Source of the DNA: Desulforhabdus amnigena
GTDB lineage: Bacteria > Desulfobacterota > Syntrophobacteria > Syntrophobacterales > Syntrophobacteraceae
Assembly (NCBI RefSeq): GCF_027925305.1
Contig: NZ_BSDR01000001.1
Span: 3,738,501 to 3,802,500, forward strand
DNA length: 64,000 nucleotides
Reading direction: 5' to 3'
This document shows, piece after piece, positions 37,397 to 47,752 of the stretch. Below the pieces are notes generated by a model. That model was not told where the DNA came from. It searched no databases and saw only the letters and a program-made list of their open reading frames with translations. Positions within the stretch are counted from its first letter, which is position 1; each line of letters begins with the position of its first letter. A program made the position numbers and the translations under genes.

Positions 37397-39241
37397 ATGG
37401 ATCAAGAATATTTTCAGGCAGAGGCGGCGGCGAGCAAAGCATCATCCATGAAAAGCTATGTTCAGCTGAAAACGCGTTTGCTGGACTGCATCGACGACTT
37501 CATAGCCATAATTCCAGAAAATACGGCTATTTGTTCTGAATTGCGTGAAAAATTGGATGCAAACGTCTTCAATCTGGTGGTGGTGGGGCAGTTCAAAAGG
37601 GGGAAGACCTACCTCATCAATGCCCTGATGGGGGAAGAAATCTTGCCGGTAGCGGTGGTGCCTCTGACCTCGATCGTGACTGTCCTCAAGTATGGCGAAT
37701 CCGTAAATGTTCAGGTGGTGTTCAACGACGGGAATACTTCGGAGATCCAGGTGGATCAGATCCAAAATTTTGCCACTGAAACGGGAAATCCAAAGAATGT
37801 AAAAGGGGTGCGGGAAGTCCTTATCACTTATCCCTCGTCTTACTTGAAAGACGGGGTCCGACTGATCGATACTCCGGGAGTGGGCTCGATCTATCTGCAC
37901 AATACAGATGTCGCCTACCAATATTTGCCGAAGTCCGATGCCGCTCTCTTTTTGTTGTCGGTGGATCAGCCGGTGGGTAAGGCGGAAATGGATTTTCTGA
38001 GCGATGTGCGGCAGTATTCCAACAAGATTTTCTTCCTCCTCAATAAAATCGATTACCTCTCCGAAGAGGAAGTCTCCGAGTCCATCGATTTTTCCCGGAA
38101 GGCCATTCGGGAAGTCATGGGAGAGGATGTAAGGATATTTCCTGTTTCTGCAAAACTGGCTTTGAAAGGAAAATTGGAGTCGTCCAATGAACTGCTCCTG
38201 AAGAGCAATCTGCCTGCGTTTTCTGAAGTGCTGACCCGGTTCCTCCTTCTGGACAAGGGGAAAGTGCTGCTTTCTTCGGTGATTCATAATCTGCTGAGGA
38301 TTCTTTCCCAGTCACGGTTGCAGCTGGAGCTGGAACAGAAATCCCTTGAAACACCTCTCCACGAACTGGAGGAAAAACTGCGGGCGTTTGAGGAAAAGAA
38401 GGGAGAGATCCTGAATGAAAAAAAGAACTTCGACATCATGCTGGACGGAGAGGTGAATCGGTTTGTAAAGACGGTGCTCGATGAGGATCTGACTGCTCTG
38501 AAGAAAGAAATCCTCCCCAAAATGGAGCAGGGCTTGGACGATTTTTATGCTGCCCATAGCGACCTTTCCCTCAAAGAGTTGAACGATATTCTGGAAAGTT
38601 ACGTCGTTCAGGAGGTGCAGCGGGCCTATAATGCGTGGCACGGTATGGAGGAGGAGAAGGTCGCGAAGGCTTTCGATGAGATCTGTGAAGGGTTCCTCAA
38701 GAGAATAAACGATATTCTGGATGATCTTCTCATGTTTTCATCAGAACTTTTCTCCATTCCCTTCGAAGTGATCAAAGTGAAATCCGTCTGGAGCTCGGAG
38801 TCCAATTTTTATTATAAGCTTCAGCACGAACCGGTGGGTCTGGATCTGCTGACGGACTCGCTGACTCAGGTTCTGCCCGGTTATATCAGCAAGCGTTTTG
38901 AAAAATTCAGGGCCTACGTCTTCCGATTGGCCAATCGGATGATCTTTAACAAGCGCAAACGCCACATGCTGGAAACGATTGAAATGCAGGCGGGACGCAT
39001 GCGATCCGATTTTCTCACCAGATTGAACAGGGGAAAGCATGGTTTTCGAAAAGAAGTGCTTCAACGCATAGATGCCATGGTGGACGGAATATCTGGAGCC
39101 ATCGAAAAGGGAATGGATGCAAAAACAAGGGGGGAAAAGCAGTCGGAAGAGATTAAAAAAGTTCTGATGGAGAAACTGCAGGCCGTGGAAGAAGGAAAGA
39201 AAAAGCTCATCGAAATTGCAGAAAATGTTCAGAGTGTATGA
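37397..39241 (+). CDS. Bacterial dynamin-like GTPase
   Basis: A 614-aa dynamin-superfamily protein. The P-loop GQFKRGKT is at residues 64-71 (Arg-Gly-Lys-Thr in place of the common SAGKS), switch II is DTPGVGS, and NKID is the base-recognition motif. Long helical regions follow (EEKLRAFEEKKGEILNEKK; the C-terminal 60 residues), as in the dynamin stalk. A paired hydrophobic paddle is not obvious. Such proteins remodel or protect membranes. ATG 37397 has AAGGAGAAG upstream; a start 30 nt earlier lies in the R4 repeat. It stands alone, not in a tandem pair. Confidence 0.85.
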   Translation: MDQEYFQAEAAASKASSMKSYVQLKTRLLDCIDDFIAIIPENTAICSELREKLDANVFNLVVVGQFKRGKTYLINALMGEEILPVAVVPLTSIVTVLKYGESVNVQVVFNDGNTSEIQVDQIQNFATETGNPKNVKGVREVLITYPSSYLKDGVRLIDTPGVGSIYLHNTDVAYQYLPKSDAALFLLSVDQPVGKAEMDFLSDVRQYSNKIFFLLNKIDYLSEEEVSESIDFSRKAIREVMGEDVRIFPVSAKLALKGKLESSNELLLKSNLPAFSEVLTRFLLLDKGKVLLSSVIHNLLRILSQSRLQLELEQKSLETPLHELEEKLRAFEEKKGEILNEKKNFDIMLDGEVNRFVKTVLDEDLTALKKEILPKMEQGLDDFYAAHSDLSLKELNDILESYVVQEVQRAYNAWHGMEEEKVAKAFDEICEGFLKRINDILDDLLMFSSELFSIPFEVIKVKSVWSSESNFYYKLQHEPVGLDLLTDSLTQVLPGYISKRFEKFRAYVFRLANRMIFNKRKRHMLETIEMQAGRMRSDFLTRLNRGKHGFRKEVLQRIDAMVDGISGAIEKGMDAKTRGEKQSEEIKKVLMEKLQAVEEGKKKLIEIAENVQSV

Positions 39242-39288
39242 GGTCATGCAGATCGCTTTTGATGGAACTCTTTCCAAAGCTTTTCTTC

Positions 39289-39317
39289 TTGACAAAATAG
39301 GTGCGCTAAAGTAGCTT
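39289..39317 (+). promoter_or_regulatory. Sigma-70 type promoter, probably for hppA
   Basis: TTGACA, 17-nt spacer, TAGCTT. If used, the hppA transcript has a leader of about 425 nt. Confidence 0.45.
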
Positions 39318-39748
39318 TGTCGCGCATGTGAAAAAAATATCTATTGTTAGTCTTTCTTGTGACATAACTATGCGGCGGAGCAGAATAAAAAGTGCCGGGT
39401 CCGGTCCGCTCGTGTTTTTGTTTGCAACGTTTCGTCCGCTTTATATCTCAGTTCCCCTCTCTCGATCGTAAGGAAGAATGGAGTGGGTTCAGCCTTTGAT
39501 GGTTTGAAGGGGATCGCTTTTGTTTATAGGGAAGGCCTCTTTGGGAGTTTGCCGGGAGCTGTCATGGGTCTTTGCTTGGTCTTGCTTCCAGAAAAAATGA
39601 TTTTGATTTTTGAAAATCAGTTGAACAAGGAGGAGGAGAGGGGAAGAGATTCGGAGATGCATTTGTTTTGTGTTTTGAGGTAGGGGGGGTCGGACCCCGG
39701 GATTGGCTTTTTGGGTGTAAAATGGAAAAATTTTAACAGGAGGATTGA
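39318..39748. other. Long non-coding leader upstream of hppA
   Basis: About 430 nt without a supported gene. It contains a GGGGTCGGACCCC palindrome near 39685-39700, several purine-rich stretches (AAGGAGGAGGAGAGGGGAAG at about 39628) and a final AACAGGAGGATTGA before the hppA ATG. A 66-codon frame at 39483-39683 starts with GTG and shows no domain, so I leave it out. No known riboswitch recognised. Confidence 0.4.
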
Positions 39749-41794
39749 ATGAACGCGAGTACAATCATGCTTTTCGCCCTTGGGTGTGGTGCATTGGGAG
39801 TGGTTTACGCACTCATCACCGCAGCATGGGTATCGAAACAGAGTGCAGGCTCTGAGAAGATGCAGCAGATCTCGGACGCGATCAAGGAAGGCGCAGAGGC
39901 TTTCCTGGCACGTGAATACAAGACCGTTGCCGTTGTTGCCATTATTCTTGCCGCTTTGTTGACCTATCTTGGCAAGTGGACTGCCATCGGCTTCGTTATT
40001 GGTACTTTTGGTTCCGCTCTTGCCGGTTACATTGGAATGGTCGTTACCGTCAAGGCAAATGTGAGAACTACTGAAGCCGCCAAAAAAGGTATTCAGGCTG
40101 CCCTGACCGTAGCCTTCAAGGGTGGTTCCGTAACGGGAATCATGGTTGTGGGCCTCGGTCTGCTCGGTATCACGGGATATTATCTGGTTGCCAAATCCAC
40201 GGCGCCGGTCGAAGAAGCTTTCCATGCGCTGGTTGGTTTGGGATTCGGTTGTTCCCTCATGAGTGTGTTTGCTCGTATCGCCGGTGGTATCTATACCAAG
40301 GCCGCCGACGTTGGTGCCGACCTCGTGGGTAAGGTCGAAGCGGGTATCCCCGAAGACGACCCGCGCAATGCCGCTGTTATCGCCGACAATGTGGGCGACA
40401 ACGTGGGTGACTGTGCAGGTATGGCTGCCGACCTTTATGAAACCTACACGGTGACCCTGGTTGCAGCCATGCTGCTTGCCAAGACCGTCTTCGGTGCAGA
40501 CAGCCTTTGGGTGGAATTTCCCCTCCTGATCGGCGGTATCTCCATCGTTGCTTCCATCATCGGTACCTACTTCGTACGCCTCGGCAAGAGCGAATACATT
40601 ATGGGCGCCCTGTACAAGGGGTTGGCCGTTGCCGGTATCCTTGCCGCTGTAGCTTTCTATTTCGCCTCCCAGTGGTTCCTGGCGCTTCCCGGCGTTCAGC
40701 CCGCATTCACCGCAATGGGTGTTTTCATGACCGCCGTGATAGGTCTTCTTCTGACCGGTACCATCGTGGTCATTACCGAATACTTCACATCCAAGAGCTT
40801 TGCTCCTGTTATGCACATTGCTGAAGCCAGCCAGACCGGTCACGGGACCAACGTGATCGCCGGCCTCGCCGTCAGCATGAAGTCAACGGCCGCTCCTGCC
40901 CTGGTGATCTGCGGCGCCATCGTGTGGGCTTTCTCCCTGGGTGGTGGATTTGAAGGAAACGCCGGTGGCGGTCTGTTCGCTATCGCTCTTTCTGCAGTGG
41001 CCATGCTCTCTATGACCGGTATCGTTGTGGCCATCGACTCTTACGGTCCCATCACCGACAACGCGGGTGGTATCGCCGAAATGGCTGAGCTGCCCGAGTC
41101 CGTTCGCGCCATCACCGATCCCCTGGATGCGGTGGGCAACACCACAAAGGCTGTAACCAAGGGTTATGCAATCGGTTCCGCCGGCCTTGCAGCTCTGGTT
41201 CTCTTTGCCGAGTATTCACGGTCCTTCGAATCGACCGTTCTGTTCGACCTTTCCAATCCCAAGGTCATCGTAGGTCTCTTCATCGGTGGTCTGCTGCCCT
41301 ACTTCTTCGGCTCCCTCCTGATGGAAGCTGTAGGTAAGGCTGCCGGTGGCGTTGTGGAAGAAGTTCGCCGCCAGTTCAGAGAAATCCCCGGCATCATGGA
41401 AGGCACCGCCAAGCCTGAATACGGCAAATGCGTTGATATCGTTACCAAGAGCGCTATCAAACAAATGATGGTTCCTGCCCTGATTCCCGTTGTCGCTCCT
41501 GTAATCGTTGGTTTCCTAATTGGTAAAGAAGCCCTCGGTGGCGTGCTCATCGGTAGTATCGTGACCGGTCTTTTCCAGGCCATTGCGATGACCAGCGGTG
41601 GTGGTGCATGGGACAACGCCAAGAAGTTCATCGAAGACGGCATGTACGGTGGCAAGGGTTCTGAAGCTCACAAGGCGGCAGTAACCGGTGATACCGTAGG
41701 CGACCCGTACAAAGATACGGCCGGCCCCGCAATCAACCCGATGATCAAGGTTATCAATATCGTGGCTCTGCTCATCGTTCCCTTGATCAAGTAA
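39749..41794 (+). CDS. hppA: Membrane-bound H+-translocating pyrophosphatase, K+-independent type
   Basis: A 681-aa integral membrane pump with about 16 helices that couples PPi hydrolysis to ion export, recovering energy from biosynthetic PPi. The substrate-binding loops [20 protein letters not shown]-like ([20 protein letters not shown] region), [20 protein letters not shown] and [16 protein letters not shown] are complete, as is [15 protein letters not shown]. Lys in [10 protein letters not shown] marks the K+-independent group, which pumps protons. Codon use is strongly biased (GGT, GTT, CGT), suggesting high expression. Single gene with its own terminator. Confidence 0.96.
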   Translation: MNASTIMLFALGCGALGVVYALITAAWVSKQSAGSEKMQQISDAIKEGAEAFLAREYKTVAVVAIILAALLTYLGKWTAIGFVIGTFGSALAGYIGMVVTVKANVRTTEAAKKGIQAALTVAFKGGSVTGIMVVGLGLLGITGYYLVAKSTAPVEEAFHALVGLGFGCSLMSVFARIAGGIYTKAADVGADLVGKVEAGIPEDDPRNAAVIADNVGDNVGDCAGMAADLYETYTVTLVAAMLLAKTVFGADSLWVEFPLLIGGISIVASIIGTYFVRLGKSEYIMGALYKGLAVAGILAAVAFYFASQWFLALPGVQPAFTAMGVFMTAVIGLLLTGTIVVITEYFTSKSFAPVMHIAEASQTGHGTNVIAGLAVSMKSTAAPALVICGAIVWAFSLGGGFEGNAGGGLFAIALSAVAMLSMTGIVVAIDSYGPITDNAGGIAEMAELPESVRAITDPLDAVGNTTKAVTKGYAIGSAGLAALVLFAEYSRSFESTVLFDLSNPKVIVGLFIGGLLPYFFGSLLMEAVGKAAGGVVEEVRRQFREIPGIMEGTAKPEYGKCVDIVTKSAIKQMMVPALIPVVAPVIVGFLIGKEALGGVLIGSIVTGLFQAIAMTSGGGAWDNAKKFIEDGMYGGKGSEAHKAAVTGDTVGDPYKDTAGPAINPMIKVINIVALLIVPLIK

Positions 41795-41806
41795 TTTGAT
41801 TCAATG

Positions 41807-41841
41807 ACAGCCGGTGGACTTTTGTCTGCCGGCTGTTCTTT
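41807..41841 (+). terminator. Rho-independent terminator of hppA
   Basis: ACAGCCGG pairs with CCGGCTGT over a 14-nt loop, followed by TCTTT, 13 nt after the hppA stop. Confidence 0.85.
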
Positions 41842-41970
41842 AGAAATACTCCGATTCCCCACTTTCCCTTTCGGCGCATCTTTTTCCCAATGCCCTCTGC
41901 GACACGCGAATCATTTGGAGTTCCCCTGGCAGTAGCACTGCATGAATTCATTCGAGGTCTCCGCCTTTAA

Positions 41971-42116
41971 CCTTTATATGAAAAAAGGCTCATGGTTCAT
42001 AGCTCATAGCTCATGATAATATCGCATTTTAAGAGCGCTTCCCGCCTTCCCTGTCGCCTTGCATCGCATTGCCTTTTTTCATGCTTCGTTGAGACCGCCC
42101 CGGTCATGGGGGTTAA
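41971..42116. repeat. Dispersed intergenic repeat, family R4 copy 3 (inverted)
   Basis: Reads CTTTATATGAAAAAAGGCTC, then ATGGTTCATAGCTCATAGCTCATG, AGAGCGCTTCCCGCCTTCCC, and ends GACCGCCCCGGTCATGGGGGTTA, the reverse complement of copies 1 and 2 with some changes. It occupies the gap between hppA and ffh. Confidence 0.75.
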
Positions 42117-42346
42117 AAGAAACAAAATCCCGATTTCTGGAATGCAGATTTTGTTTTTCCTCTTTGTATGGATGTTCCCTCCGGAACGATTTTTCGTGGC
42201 TGGAAGTCCGAAATTCGACGTCTGAATCGATTTTTGCCGATTATGGTTCGTGCCGCTCCTTGACTTGAATCGCCGTTGTCTATACGATACAAAGCCTGTG
42301 GATAGCGAAGGCAATTATTTGAAAACACTTCATTGTGGTGATTACT
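42117..42346. other. Region upstream of ffh
   Basis: About 230 nt of ordinary intergenic DNA presumably carrying the ffh promoter. TTGACTTGAATCGCCGTTGTCTATACGAT near 42259 gives TTGACT, 17-nt spacer, TACGAT, a fair promoter. No 4.5S RNA gene is visible. Confidence 0.4.
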
Positions 42347-43702
42347 ATGTTCGACAATCTTTCGGACCGGCTCCAGAAAATTTTTAAGAATCTTCGCGGG
42401 CAGGGCAAGTTGACCGAGGAAAACATCCAGAGTGCCCTTCGGGAAGTGCGCATGGCCCTCCTCGAAGCTGATGTCCATTACAAGGTTGCCAAAGACTTCG
42501 TGGCCAGCATTGCCGAACGAGCCATCGGGCAGGAAGTGATGCAGAGCCTCACTCCCGGGCAGCAGGTCATCAAGATCGTCAATGAAGCCTTGACGGAACT
42601 TATGGGAGGGAGGGCGGAACCTCTGAGGCTCATAGGGAAACCCCCTGTCTGCCTGATGATGGTGGGGCTTCAGGGGTCCGGTAAGACCACTACGACGGCG
42701 AAGCTGGCTCGCAAGCTGGTTCAGGAAAAGCGACGGCCGTGCCTGGTTCCTGCAGACGTATACAGGCCTGCAGCTATCGACCAGCTGGTGACTCTGGCGG
42801 GGCAGCTGAAGTTGCCCGTTTACGCTTCCTCGGTGCAGCAGCGTCCGGAAGAGATCGCTCGGGAAGCGCTGGCCTATGCGAAACAGCAGAATTGTGACAC
42901 GCTGCTCGTGGATACGGCAGGACGTCTTCACGTGGATACCGAGTTGATGGCGGAACTGGGACGGTTGAAGGAGATTCTGGAACCGAATGAAATCCTTTTG
43001 GTCGCGGACGCCATGACGGGGCAGGATGCCGTACAGGTGGCGGGCAAATTCCACGATATGCTGGGAGTGACCGGTGTCATTCTTACGAAACTGGATGGCG
43101 ACGCACGAGGGGGTGCTGCGCTTTCTATTCGATCCGTTACAAACTGTCCCATCAAATTCATAGGCACCGGCGAGAAGCTCGATGCGCTGGAAGTGTTTCA
43201 CCCGGATCGGATGAGTTCTCGCATCCTGGGCATGGGAGATGTTTTGTCCATGATAGAGAAGGCGCAGGAGGCCTTCGATGAAAAACAGGCTCAGGAGTTG
43301 GCTCAGAAATTTCGAGAAGATACGTTCTCTCTGGAAGATTTTAGGAACCAGCTCAAACAAATCAAGAAGCTGGGCTCCTTGGAACAGATTCTCGGCATGC
43401 TCCCGGGCATGGGGATGCTCAAGGAGCTGAAAAAGATGCAGGTGGACGAAAAAGAATTCGTGCGCATGGAGGCCATCATCAATTCCATGACCAAGGGCGA
43501 ACGCAAAAATGCCGACATCATCAACGCCAGCCGCAGGCGGCGGATTGCCGATGGCAGTGGGACATCCGTGCAGGAGGTCAATCGGCTTCTGAAAAGCTAC
43601 AATGAGTCGCGAAAAATGATGCGTCAGATGATGGGGGGAGGGAGCGCAGGCAAAAAGAAGAAAGGTAAAGTGCGGCGCAAGAGAGCATTTTTCCCTTTTT
43701 AA
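42347..43702 (+). CDS. ffh: Signal recognition particle protein Ffh (SRP54)
   Basis: A 451-aa GTPase that with 4.5S RNA delivers nascent membrane proteins to FtsY. N domain MFDNLSDRLQKIFKNLRG; G domain with GLQGSGKTTTTAKLA, DTAGR and TKLDGDARGGAALS; then the methionine-rich M domain (GMLPGMGMLKELKKMQ and MMRQMMGGG) binding RNA and signal peptides. ATG 42347 matches the family start. It heads a translation-associated cluster. Confidence 0.96.
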   Translation: MFDNLSDRLQKIFKNLRGQGKLTEENIQSALREVRMALLEADVHYKVAKDFVASIAERAIGQEVMQSLTPGQQVIKIVNEALTELMGGRAEPLRLIGKPPVCLMMVGLQGSGKTTTTAKLARKLVQEKRRPCLVPADVYRPAAIDQLVTLAGQLKLPVYASSVQQRPEEIAREALAYAKQQNCDTLLVDTAGRLHVDTELMAELGRLKEILEPNEILLVADAMTGQDAVQVAGKFHDMLGVTGVILTKLDGDARGGAALSIRSVTNCPIKFIGTGEKLDALEVFHPDRMSSRILGMGDVLSMIEKAQEAFDEKQAQELAQKFREDTFSLEDFRNQLKQIKKLGSLEQILGMLPGMGMLKELKKMQVDEKEFVRMEAIINSMTKGERKNADIINASRRRRIADGSGTSVQEVNRLLKSYNESRKMMRQMMGGGSAGKKKKGKVRRKRAFFPF

Positions 43703-43942
43703 TTTCCTGAGAATACGCTATATAAGGCAATTCGCGCTCATGGCTTCTTTTTGAGTGCCTGCCGGAAGAGGGAGATGTAGCGCGTTGGTGCTAAAATGGT
43801 GATGAATGCTGGATGCGCGTGAGAGAATTCTGCCCTTGGCTGTAGAGGAATTCTCGGTGAGTGATGTGACACAGTATTGGAAAGCAATTGAGAAGAGGTT
43901 TCATATAGAAGCCTGTTTCTATGGGGAGGTAAGACACAAATC

Positions 43943-44203
43943 ATGGCAGTACGTATTCGATTGGCCCGTGGTGGAAGAAAAAAGAGACCTTTTTACCGCA
44001 TTGTGGTGAGCTGTTCCGATTCGCCACGTGATGGACGCTTCATTGAGAAGATCGGCACATACAATCCTTTGCCTGATGCTGCCGAGGTCAATATTAATGT
44101 CGAGAGACTGCAACATTGGATCCAACGGGGTGCTAAGCCCACAGATACAGTGGCAAGTTTGATTCGGAAGATGGATGTTCAGGCAGTGAATACGGCTTCC
44201 TAG
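43943..44203 (+). CDS. rpsP: 30S ribosomal protein S16
   Basis: An 86-aa protein with the S16 signature [20 protein letters not shown] and the downstream [19 protein letters not shown] lies about 12 nt before the ATG. Second gene of the ffh-rpsP-khpA-rimM-trmD-rplS cluster. Confidence 0.97.
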   Translation: MAVRIRLARGGRKKRPFYRIVVSCSDSPRDGRFIEKIGTYNPLPDAAEVNINVERLQHWIQRGAKPTDTVASLIRKMDVQAVNTAS

Positions 44204-44242
44204 GAAGGGGAGCTCAGCGGCGCGGAAGATCCGGAGGTCACC

Positions 44243-44476
44243 ATGTTGAAGGAATTGGTCGATTTTATGGCGCGTGCTTTGGTGGATAATCCTGAAAAGG
44301 TAAGGGTCACGGAAATAGAAGGTGAGCAGACTTCCGTGATTGAACTGCGGGTAGCCAAGGAAGACCTCGGCAAAGTGATAGGCAAACAAGGGCGCACAGC
44401 GCGAGCCATGCGTACCATATTGAGCGCCGCATCAACGAAGATACGTAAACGGGCTGTACTGGAAATCATTGAATAA
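44243..44476 (+). CDS. khpA: KH-domain RNA-binding protein KhpA
   Basis: A 77-aa single KH domain ([21 protein letters not shown], with the GxxG loop as GKQG). KhpA pairs with KhpB to bind many transcripts. GGAGG lies 4-6 nt before the ATG. Placed, as usual, between rpsP and rimM; its end overlaps the rimM start. Confidence 0.94.
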   Translation: MLKELVDFMARALVDNPEKVRVTEIEGEQTSVIELRVAKEDLGKVIGKQGRTARAMRTILSAASTKIRKRAVLEIIE

Positions 44477-45005
44477 GATAGAAAGAGACCTCGACTTCGT
44501 CTCCATTGGCAGGATCTCGCGCACTCATGGTGTTCGGGGAGCCCTGAAGGTTGTTCCATATGGGGAGACTTTGGGAGAACAATCGGCCGGCGAGAAGCTT
44601 TTTTTGAACCCTGACGCGAAGGGAGTGCGACCGGAGCTGACTCTGGCGGCTCTGAGACCCCAGGGCAAATTCTGGGTGGTGCAGTTTCATGAGCTTTCGG
44701 ATATGGATGCTGCACAACGGGTCGTCGGTGAAGAGCTTTTTGTGCCGGAGGATCGCCTCTCTCCCACGGAAGAGGGGGAATATTACCACTTCCAATTGCT
44801 GGGGCTTTCTGTCGTGACTGTCGGGGGGAGATATCTCGGCATCCTCGAGCGTATCATGGAAACGGGCGCTAATGACGTTTACGTTGTGAACTGCGAAGGC
44901 AAAGAACTACTTGTTCCTGCGGTGGAAGGGATCATCTGTGAGGTGGACCTGGCGCTGGGGAAGATGGTGATCGATCCACCGGAAGGTCTGATGGATGATC
45001 TTTGA
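44469..45005 (+). CDS. rimM: 16S rRNA processing/30S maturation factor RimM
   Basis: A 178-aa two-domain factor that binds S19 and the 3' domain of 16S rRNA. N-terminal [17 protein letters not shown] and C-terminal PRC-barrel segment [21 protein letters not shown] are the signatures. The TTG start overlaps khpA; the end overlaps trmD by 11 nt. Confidence 0.94.
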   Translation: MNKIERDLDFVSIGRISRTHGVRGALKVVPYGETLGEQSAGEKLFLNPDAKGVRPELTLAALRPQGKFWVVQFHELSDMDAAQRVVGEELFVPEDRLSPTEEGEYYHFQLLGLSVVTVGGRYLGILERIMETGANDVYVVNCEGKELLVPAVEGIICEVDLALGKMVIDPPEGLMDDL

Positions 45006-45816
45006 CATACTGACGATCTTTCCCGGCATGTTTGAGGCCCCCTTGGGGGAGAGCATTCTGGGCAAGGCTCAGGCGAGGGGGATCATCCAGGTTCGGGTGC
45101 ATAATATACGGGATTATGCGACGGACAAGCATCAAATGACCGATGACCGCCCTTTCGGGGGGGGCGAGGGGATGGTCATGAAGCCTGAGCCGATCGTGAG
45201 CGCGTTGGAGGGTTTGTGCCGCGAAGGTCCTCGTCCTTGGGTCATTCTGCTCAGTCCGCAGGGGCGGTTGTTCAATCAGAAAATCGCCTGGGAATTGAGC
45301 CGGCGGCCTCGAGTGATGCTGATTTGCGGACGGTATGAAGGGGTCGATGAACGGGTTTCCGAGTATTACACGGATGAACAGATTTCCATCGGCGATTATG
45401 TGCTGACGGGTGGGGAGCTTGCCGCAATGGTTGTGACGGATTCCGTGACGCGGTTGATCCCCGGAGTTCTTGGAAACGCAGGTTCAGCCCTTGTAGAATC
45501 ATTCAGCGAACCGATCCTGGAGTATCCGCAATATACGCGTCCACAAGAGTTCAACGGATACCGGGTTCCGGAAATATTGCTGTCCGGGCATCACGAGGTC
45601 ATTCATCGCTGGCGTCGTGGGCAGGCTCTGCTCAGAACGAAGCTTCGCAGACCGGACCTTTTTCTGAGGCTGGATCTGTCCGAAGAGGATCGGGAACTCT
45701 TGAGACTGGCGGAAGAAGAGTTCGAGGAAGTTTCAAGAAAGACGGAAACAACGGATGTTCAAGAAAAGGGTTCCACTCTATGTGGCTCTGGTTCATTATC
45801 CGGTTTTGAATCGTAG
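44995..45816 (+). CDS. trmD: tRNA (guanine37-N1)-methyltransferase
   Basis: A 273-aa SPOUT methyltransferase. [50 protein letters not shown] and [14 protein letters not shown] form the knotted SAM site. About 25 residues longer than the E. coli enzyme at the C-terminus, because the tail runs through the start of the following gene (62-nt overlap). Confidence 0.95.
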   Translation: MIFDILTIFPGMFEAPLGESILGKAQARGIIQVRVHNIRDYATDKHQMTDDRPFGGGEGMVMKPEPIVSALEGLCREGPRPWVILLSPQGRLFNQKIAWELSRRPRVMLICGRYEGVDERVSEYYTDEQISIGDYVLTGGELAAMVVTDSVTRLIPGVLGNAGSALVESFSEPILEYPQYTRPQEFNGYRVPEILLSGHHEVIHRWRRGQALLRTKLRRPDLFLRLDLSEEDRELLRLAEEEFEEVSRKTETTDVQEKGSTLCGSGSLSGFES

Positions 45817-46330
45817 GGGCGAGATCATTGCATCTGCCGTCACGAATTTGGATTTGCACGATCTGGCAAGGGCCAGTTGCACCTATGATATACCCATATG
45901 TTATATCGTGACCCCGCTGAAAGATCAGCAGATACTCACAAAACGACTGACAGATCACTGGTGCAAAAGAATCGGGAAAGATCTGCACCCGGACCGGGAA
46001 TTGGCGTTGAGGCGATTGCGCGTTGTGGACGATATCCCGTCGGTGCTGAAAGATATTGAGGGCGAATGGGGGCAGAGGCCCCGGATTTGGGCGACTACGG
46101 CTAGAACGGATGTCGAAAGCCTCAGCCATGGGGATGCTCGTCGTTATTTAGAGAAAGATTCAGGGCCGGTGCTTCTCTTGCTGGGTACCGGATGGGGATT
46201 GGCGCCATCGGTAATGCGGGAAGTTGACGACATTCTCGAGGCCATCCAGGGCAAGGCGGCCTACAATCACCTTTCGGTAAGGTGTGCCGCGGCCATACTG
46301 ATGGATCGCCTACTCTCTCTGGATAGATGA
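45755..46330 (+). CDS. SAM-dependent RNA methyltransferase (TM1570-like, SPOUT-related family)
   Basis: A 191-aa protein starting [31 protein letters not shown] and ending [15 protein letters not shown], with [18 protein letters not shown] as the likely cofactor loop. It matches in my judgment the small RNA methyltransferase family represented by Thermotoga TM1570, which is often found next to trmD. It overlaps trmD by 62 nt. The RNA target is not established. Confidence 0.82.
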   Translation: MFKKRVPLYVALVHYPVLNRRGEIIASAVTNLDLHDLARASCTYDIPICYIVTPLKDQQILTKRLTDHWCKRIGKDLHPDRELALRRLRVVDDIPSVLKDIEGEWGQRPRIWATTARTDVESLSHGDARRYLEKDSGPVLLLLGTGWGLAPSVMREVDDILEAIQGKAAYNHLSVRCAAAILMDRLLSLDR

Positions 46331-46389
46331 TAGGATAGCGGGAGGCCAGGACGCCTCTCTTATTTATTTAGATGAATGGAGGACGAAAA

Positions 46390-46737
46390 ATGGGGATGAG
46401 GCTGGTTGAGACTGTGCAAAGAGAGCAGATGCGTGGAGACATTCCTCCATTTCGGATCGGTGACACGGTCAAAGTGCATGTGAAGATTCGAGAAGGAGAC
46501 AAGGAGCGCATCCAGGTGTTTGAAGGCTTAGTGATCCGCCATCACAAGGGGCTGATGGGCGCCACTTTTACTGTGCGAAAGGTATCGTACGGGGTTGGGG
46601 TGGAGCGGATCTTCCCTTTACATTCCCCCAGCATCGATCGGATAGAAGTGCTCCGCCGTGGGCGTGTGCGGCGTGCACGACTTTACTATCTCCGTGATCG
46701 CGTGGGTAAGGCTGCCCGTATTCGCGAGAAGCGCTAA
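46390..46737 (+). CDS. rplS: 50S ribosomal protein L19
   Basis: A 115-aa protein with [51 protein letters not shown] and [16 protein letters not shown], all classic L19 segments. ATG 46390 has GGAGG 8 nt upstream. Confidence 0.97.
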   Translation: MGMRLVETVQREQMRGDIPPFRIGDTVKVHVKIREGDKERIQVFEGLVIRHHKGLMGATFTVRKVSYGVGVERIFPLHSPSIDRIEVLRRGRVRRARLYYLRDRVGKAARIREKR

Positions 46738-47412
46738 GTGGTGCGAAAAACTCTGGAAGCCCTGGCGGAGGGAATGCTCTTTTTTGAAGGGCAGCTTCGA
46801 GACCGGGGCTTCAAAAGAGTTGCTGGAATCGATGAAGTGGGCCGTGGGCCCCTGGCGGGGCCAGTTGTTGCTGCTGCCGTGGTGCTTCCCCCGGATGTGG
46901 ACTTGCCGGCAGTTCGGGATTCCAAGGAACTCAAACCCTCTCAGCGCGAAGCCTGCTGCCGGGAAATTCTTTCGTGTGCCAGCGATGTGGGGTTGGGGTG
47001 CATCGGTCCATCAGAAATCGATCGAATCAACATCCTCCAGGCCACCTTCCAGGCTATGCTTCTGGCTGTCCAAGCCCTCAAAAGCCCGCCCGATTTTCTG
47101 CTGATCGACGGACCTTACAAACTCCGGATGGAAATCCACCAGGAAGGAATTCCCAAAGGAGACAAACGAAGTCTCTCCATTGCGGCTGCGTCCATAGTGG
47201 CCAAAGTTCACCGGGACCGGTTGTTGAGTGACTATCACCAACGCTATCCCATGTACGGATTTGACCGCAACAAGGGTTACGGAACGGCCCAGCATCTCCA
47301 GGCTTTGAGGGAATATGGCCCGTGCCCCATACACCGTTTGAGTTTTCGAGGAGTTCTTGCCGTGAGTGGAGACGGGGTAAAAGAGGATGGAGACCCGTCA
47401 ACAAAAAGGTAG
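46738..47412 (+). CDS. rnhB: Ribonuclease HII
   Basis: A 224-aa enzyme removing ribonucleotides from DNA-RNA hybrids. GIDEVGRGPLAGPVV carries the first two catalytic acids (DE), RDSKEL-like VRDSKELKPSQRE and LIDGP the others, and KVHRDRLLSDYHQRYPMYGF the C-terminal signature. GTG 46738 abuts the rplS stop; an ATG 36 nt later is the alternative. Overlaps yraN by 26 nt. Confidence 0.94.
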   Translation: MVRKTLEALAEGMLFFEGQLRDRGFKRVAGIDEVGRGPLAGPVVAAAVVLPPDVDLPAVRDSKELKPSQREACCREILSCASDVGLGCIGPSEIDRINILQATFQAMLLAVQALKSPPDFLLIDGPYKLRMEIHQEGIPKGDKRSLSIAAASIVAKVHRDRLLSDYHQRYPMYGFDRNKGYGTAQHLQALREYGPCPIHRLSFRGVLAVSGDGVKEDGDPSTKR

Positions 47413-47752
47413 AAGAAGCGAAGAGGTGGCTGCGGAGTTCTTGAGCAAAAAAGGAATGGAAATCGTAGCCAGAAACGTCCGCTGCCTTTTCGGAGAGATC
47501 GATCTGATTTGCCGAACCGGGAAGACCACCGTTTTTGTAGAAGTGAAGTCCCGCTATGCGCATCGGTTTGGCCTGCCCCAGGAATCCGTGTCCCGAACCA
47601 AGCAGAAAAAGCTTACCCGCCTGGCGCAGTGGTATTTGAAAAGCAAGGGGCTGGAGCGGCAGCCTGCGCGCTTTGATGTGGTTGCGATACTCTGGAAAGG
47701 CGGCGAAGCCGAATTGACCTGGATTGTCAATGCCTTTGAAGCCAGTGAGTAA
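47387..47752 (+). CDS. yraN: YraN/UPF0102 family endonuclease-like protein
   Basis: A 121-aa protein with GRRSEEVAAEFLSKKGMEI, GEIDLICR and VFVEVKSR, the D-ExK arrangement of the restriction-endonuclease-like fold, and the family tail FDVVAI. Role in vivo unclear. Located between rnhB and rsmI, a common order, with overlaps on both sides. Confidence 0.93.
   Translation: METRQQKGRRSEEVAAEFLSKKGMEIVARNVRCLFGEIDLICRTGKTTVFVEVKSRYAHRFGLPQESVSRTKQKKLTRLAQWYLKSKGLERQPARFDVVAILWKGGEAELTWIVNAFEASE

Noticed and set aside
39483-39683. 66-codon frame in the hppA leader
   Set aside because: GTG start with weak upstream purines, no recognisable domain; possible but not supportable.
41927-41945. Sigma-54-like TGGCAG-N5-CTGCA
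   Set aside because: GG and GC are 10 nt apart but no gene starts within 400 nt downstream on that strand, and repeat R4 intervenes; probably chance.
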